Source: Salinimicrobium sediminis (GTDB lineage Bacteria; Bacteroidota; Bacteroidia; Flavobacteriales; Flavobacteriaceae). From it: a stretch of 64,000 nt of DNA. Position numbers and translations under genes: made by a program. Positions within the stretch are counted from its first letter, which is position 1. Each line of letters begins with the position of its first letter. The notes under the pieces are model-generated. The model was not told the DNA's origin, searched no databases, and saw only the letters and a list, made by a program, of their open reading frames with translations. Of this stretch, positions 61,659 to 64,000 are shown in pieces. The stretch is from positions 1 through 64,000 of the forward strand of contig NZ_OCMF01000003.1 of NCBI RefSeq assembly GCF_900215295.1. Direction: 5' to 3'.

Positions 61659-62948
61659 ATGCTGCTGGTATATACTCAGAAAATCACTCCCAGGATCACC
61701 TATACCTTTAAAAACCTTTGCACCCATATCCTTGGAATCCCCATAGGTTTTACCTCTAAAATTGAAGAATTTGTAGCTCATGAGGGAATGAAAATTTCCT
61801 ATGGAAAACAAAGTCTCGGTAATGAGGTTTTTATCCAGAATGTTGACCTGTTGCTGGAACAGGGGATAAGCGATCTAGAGGTTAAGGTGCAGGATTGGGA
61901 CGGCATTCCCTGTTTTTTTGCTGTGGGGGAAAACAGTTCCCTGCCCTTTGACATTTTTGCTGCTTCCTTTTATCTGCTTAGCAGGTATGAAGAATATCTT
62001 CCCCACGTAAAGGACGAGGAGGGAAGATTTCAGGCGAGTGAAAGCCTGGCTTTTCAGGAAGGATTTTTAGAATTGCCGGTGATTGACATTTGGGCAGTGA
62101 GATTTCGTGAAATTCTGAAAGAAAAGTTTCCGAATTATGTTTTCCAGGAGAGGGAATTTTCAGCAAATTCTGTTATTACCGTTACTGAAGCTTTCTGCTA
62201 TCGAAAAAAGGGAATAGTAAGAGTTGTTCTTGGTCTACTTGTGGATCTGCTTCAGCTAAGGCCTAAACATGTGCTACACCGGCTCCAGGTCATGCTTAAG
62301 TTCAGAAAAGATCCCTATGATGTTTACTCGCGTTTGATCAGACTTCTGAAAAAGCATAAAGTGGAGATGAAATTCATGTTCCAGGTGAGTGATTTTTCCA
62401 CTTATGACCGTAACATTAATCATAATCGGCTGGAGCTGCAAAGTCTCATCAAATCTGTTGCCGATTATGCCGAAGTTGGTTTGCAGCCGGGATACTATGC
62501 CAATATGAAATTTAAGGTGCTTAAAGAAGAAAAGCAGAGGCTGGAGGATATCATGAAAAGGCCAGTAGTGAGTGGGATAAATAATCATTATAACCTGTTA
62601 TTGCCAGATTCCTATAATCACATGGTAGAATTGGAATTTAAGAACGATTATTCAATGGGTTATCCTGAAGCAATTGGATTTAGAGCAGGTACATGTACAC
62701 CCTTTCTTTTTTACGATTTGAATTTTGAAATTACTACTCCATTACTGCTTCATCCATATGCTATAAGTATAGGAGCACTTCAAAAATATAAAGAAACAGA
62801 AATTGAATATAAGGTTCGGGAAATAAAACGACAGATAAAACTGGTGAACGGCACTTTAACTGCGGTTTTTAGCAATATCGATTTTTCGGAATATGCCAAT
62901 TCCAGGATCAATTACACAATTTTAAAGACAGTAAATGAAATTCAGTAA
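61659..62948 (+). CDS. Polysaccharide deacetylase family protein
   Basis: The 429-residue protein fits the flavobacterial polysaccharide-deacetylase-like family. An N-terminal domain (about 1-150) includes DIFAASFYLLSRYEEYLP, then a NodB-like region. The metal triad usual in NodB enzymes is partly recognisable: MKFMFQVSDFSTYDRNINHN, VGLQPGYYANMK in place of H-P-S-x, and SGINNHYNLLLPD. EAIGFRAGTCTPFLFYDLNF resembles the substrate-groove segment. Catalytic competence is uncertain. The yjjG start overlaps its last 14 bases. Confidence 0.75.
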   Translation: MLLVYTQKITPRITYTFKNLCTHILGIPIGFTSKIEEFVAHEGMKISYGKQSLGNEVFIQNVDLLLEQGISDLEVKVQDWDGIPCFFAVGENSSLPFDIFAASFYLLSRYEEYLPHVKDEEGRFQASESLAFQEGFLELPVIDIWAVRFREILKEKFPNYVFQEREFSANSVITVTEAFCYRKKGIVRVVLGLLVDLLQLRPKHVLHRLQVMLKFRKDPYDVYSRLIRLLKKHKVEMKFMFQVSDFSTYDRNINHNRLELQSLIKSVADYAEVGLQPGYYANMKFKVLKEEKQRLEDIMKRPVVSGINNHYNLLLPDSYNHMVELEFKNDYSMGYPEAIGFRAGTCTPFLFYDLNFEITTPLLLHPYAISIGALQKYKETEIEYKVREIKRQIKLVNGTLTAVFSNIDFSEYANSRINYTILKTVNEIQ

Positions 62949-63624
62949 CATACGTCACATATTCTTTGATCTGGATCATACGTTATGGGATTTTGATAAG
63001 AATTCAGGTCTTGCATTTAATTCGATTTTTCAGAAGCATAAGATCATGGTACCTCTGGAGGATTTTCTAAAGATTTACACCCCAATAAATGAAAATTACT
63101 GGAAGCTTTACCGGGAAGACAAAGTGACCAAAGAAGATCTAAGGTATGGCAGGCTTAAGGAATCTTTTGATGGGCTGAACATCAATGTGACCGATACGCA
63201 GATAGACCTGTTAAGCGTAGATTATATTGATCACCTGCCCAATCATAACCATCTTCTTGAGGGAGCACTGGAGATATTGGATTATTTAAGATCCTCCTAT
63301 AAACTACATATTATCACCAATGGTTTTAAAGAGGTACAACATAAAAAACTTGAGAGTTCAGGAATTCTGAAATATTTTACAACCATTACTACTTCTGAAG
63401 ATGTTGGAGTGAAAAAACCTCACCCTAGAATCTTTGAAACGGCACTTGCCAATGCTGAAGCCAATGTAGATGAAAGTCTGATGATTGGAGATAACCTGGA
63501 AGCAGATATTCTTGGTGCTCAAAAATTGGGGATGAGAGCTATTTTATATAATTATTACAAGAATGATTTTTCCAAAGAATTCCACCAGGTATTGGAAATG
63601 AGGGAATTGATAAAGTTCCTGTAA
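62935..63624 (+). CDS. YjjG family noncanonical pyrimidine nucleotidase (HAD)
   Basis: The 229-residue HAD phosphatase has motif I FFDLDHTLWDFD, motif II HIITNGFKEVQ, motif III lysine in VGVKKPHPRIFE and motif IV MIGDNLEADILGAQKLGM. The four motifs and spacing match YjjG/YfnB nucleotidases, which clear abnormal pyrimidine nucleotides. Its ATG overlaps the previous stop region by 14 bases, implying translational coupling. Confidence 0.92.
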   Translation: MKFSNIRHIFFDLDHTLWDFDKNSGLAFNSIFQKHKIMVPLEDFLKIYTPINENYWKLYREDKVTKEDLRYGRLKESFDGLNINVTDTQIDLLSVDYIDHLPNHNHLLEGALEILDYLRSSYKLHIITNGFKEVQHKKLESSGILKYFTTITTSEDVGVKKPHPRIFETALANAEANVDESLMIGDNLEADILGAQKLGMRAILYNYYKNDFSKEFHQVLEMRELIKFL

Positions 63625-63650
63625 TAACCCGCCATTAATTTCGTTTGATA

Positions 63651-64000
63651 ATGAATTGTATGAACATGCCTCCTACGAAATACCTGTTCAAAATAGCATT
63701 TTTACTCCTGCTTGTTTCTCTCACTTCCTGTGTTAAGGATGTAGATCTTAACCAGGCTGAGGAAATTGTAATTCCCCCTACTGCTGCTATAGATCTAATA
63801 TATTTTGATTTAACCTCAGATGAATTTATTTTGGGGCCCGGGGGCAATTTAAGAGCTGTAGACGAATCCCGTCTGGATTTTCTCGACGATGATTATATCC
63901 AGACAGGCTTAATGCGGGCTGATTTCAATTTTAGGTTTATAAATTCCTTTGAAAATGCCTTTAAAATTAATATTCTGTTCAGGTCTCCCACAAATGCAAT
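63651..64000 (+). CDS. Lipoprotein of unknown function, 3' end outside window
   Basis: An open frame from ATG 63651 runs to the window end. It begins MNCMNMPPTKYLFKIAFL, and the signal peptide ends in lipobox SLTSC (Cys27). Acidic, hydrophobic sequence follows (IDLIYFDLTSDEFILGPG, LDFLDDDYIQTGL). The true start may be ATG 63660 or 63666. No domain is recognised in the 116 codons visible. It starts 26 bases after yjjG. Confidence 0.75.
   Translation, partial: MNCMNMPPTKYLFKIAFLLLLVSLTSCVKDVDLNQAEEIVIPPTAAIDLIYFDLTSDEFILGPGGNLRAVDESRLDFLDDDYIQTGLMRADFNFRFINSFENAFKINILFRSPTNA

Noticed and set aside
63635-63847. Minus-strand ORF at the window end
   Set aside because: It is the antisense of a lipoprotein signal peptide and mature region that reads well on the plus strand.

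Overview
The window is chromosomal DNA of a marine-type Flavobacteriaceae (Bacteroidota). Several features point there. There are type IX secretion (T9SS) and gliding genes (gldJ, porV, an SprF/PorP-like gene) and several proteins with T9SS C-terminal sorting domains. Promoters fit the Bacteroidota -7 box TAnnTTTG, start sites are A-rich without Shine-Dalgarno motifs, and the housekeeping set is typical. I cannot name the genus from sequence reading alone; gene content and moderate GC would fit the Gramella/Salinimicrobium/Zunongwangia neighbourhood. No prophage, insertion sequence, CRISPR array or recognisable defence island is visible.

Layout. 1-240: two GNRA-loop terminators flanking a mosaic of small palindromic repeats. 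1056-11070: three tandem paralogous secreted multidomain proteins, each with a long 5' leader, a long-n-region signal peptide, repeat modules, a T9SS type A tail and its own near-identical terminator. This is the most unusual part of the window. 11140-19408: acyl-CoA dehydrogenase, divergent anmK, a Glu/Leu-type dehydrogenase with nhaD, then exbB-exbD-tonB-like-folC. 19515-20021: two tRNA-Val genes followed by a broken copy of a tRNA 3' end. 20022-24618: murF and gldJ (minus), porV (plus). 24729-28000: cdd, pdhA, and the PDH E2 gene. 28063-32854: M28 lipoprotein peptidase, SDR, SprT-like, mannose-1-phosphate guanylyltransferase, DUF389. 32858-34359: MlaF/MlaE-like ABC pair. 34472-43136: PafA-like phosphatase, then minus-strand GT2, DoxX-like, MarC, methyltransferase, KAS III-like and gcvP. 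43244-47007: UbiA-like membrane protein, anti-sigma/ECF sigma pair, M3 peptidase. 47211-51766: purE-purK, an hpt-adk fusion, obgE, a DUF4136 lipoprotein. 51849-59189: T9SS type B adhesin, PorP/SprF and OmpA/PD40 cluster. 59543-64000: mpl, radC, polysaccharide deacetylase-like, yjjG and a truncated lipoprotein.

How the genes work together. The T9SS theme links the two ends. PorV shuttles cargo, GldJ belongs to the gliding/secretion apparatus, the SprF/PorP-like and OmpA proteins retain the type B adhesin at the surface, and the three tandem proteins are predicted type A cargo. Envelope metabolism is also well represented: MurF, Mpl and AnmK (murein synthesis and recycling), ExbBD-TonB (energised uptake) and the Mla-type lipid ABC pair. 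The rest is central metabolism: PDH E1alpha/E2, glycine cleavage P-protein, purine biosynthesis and salvage, folate.
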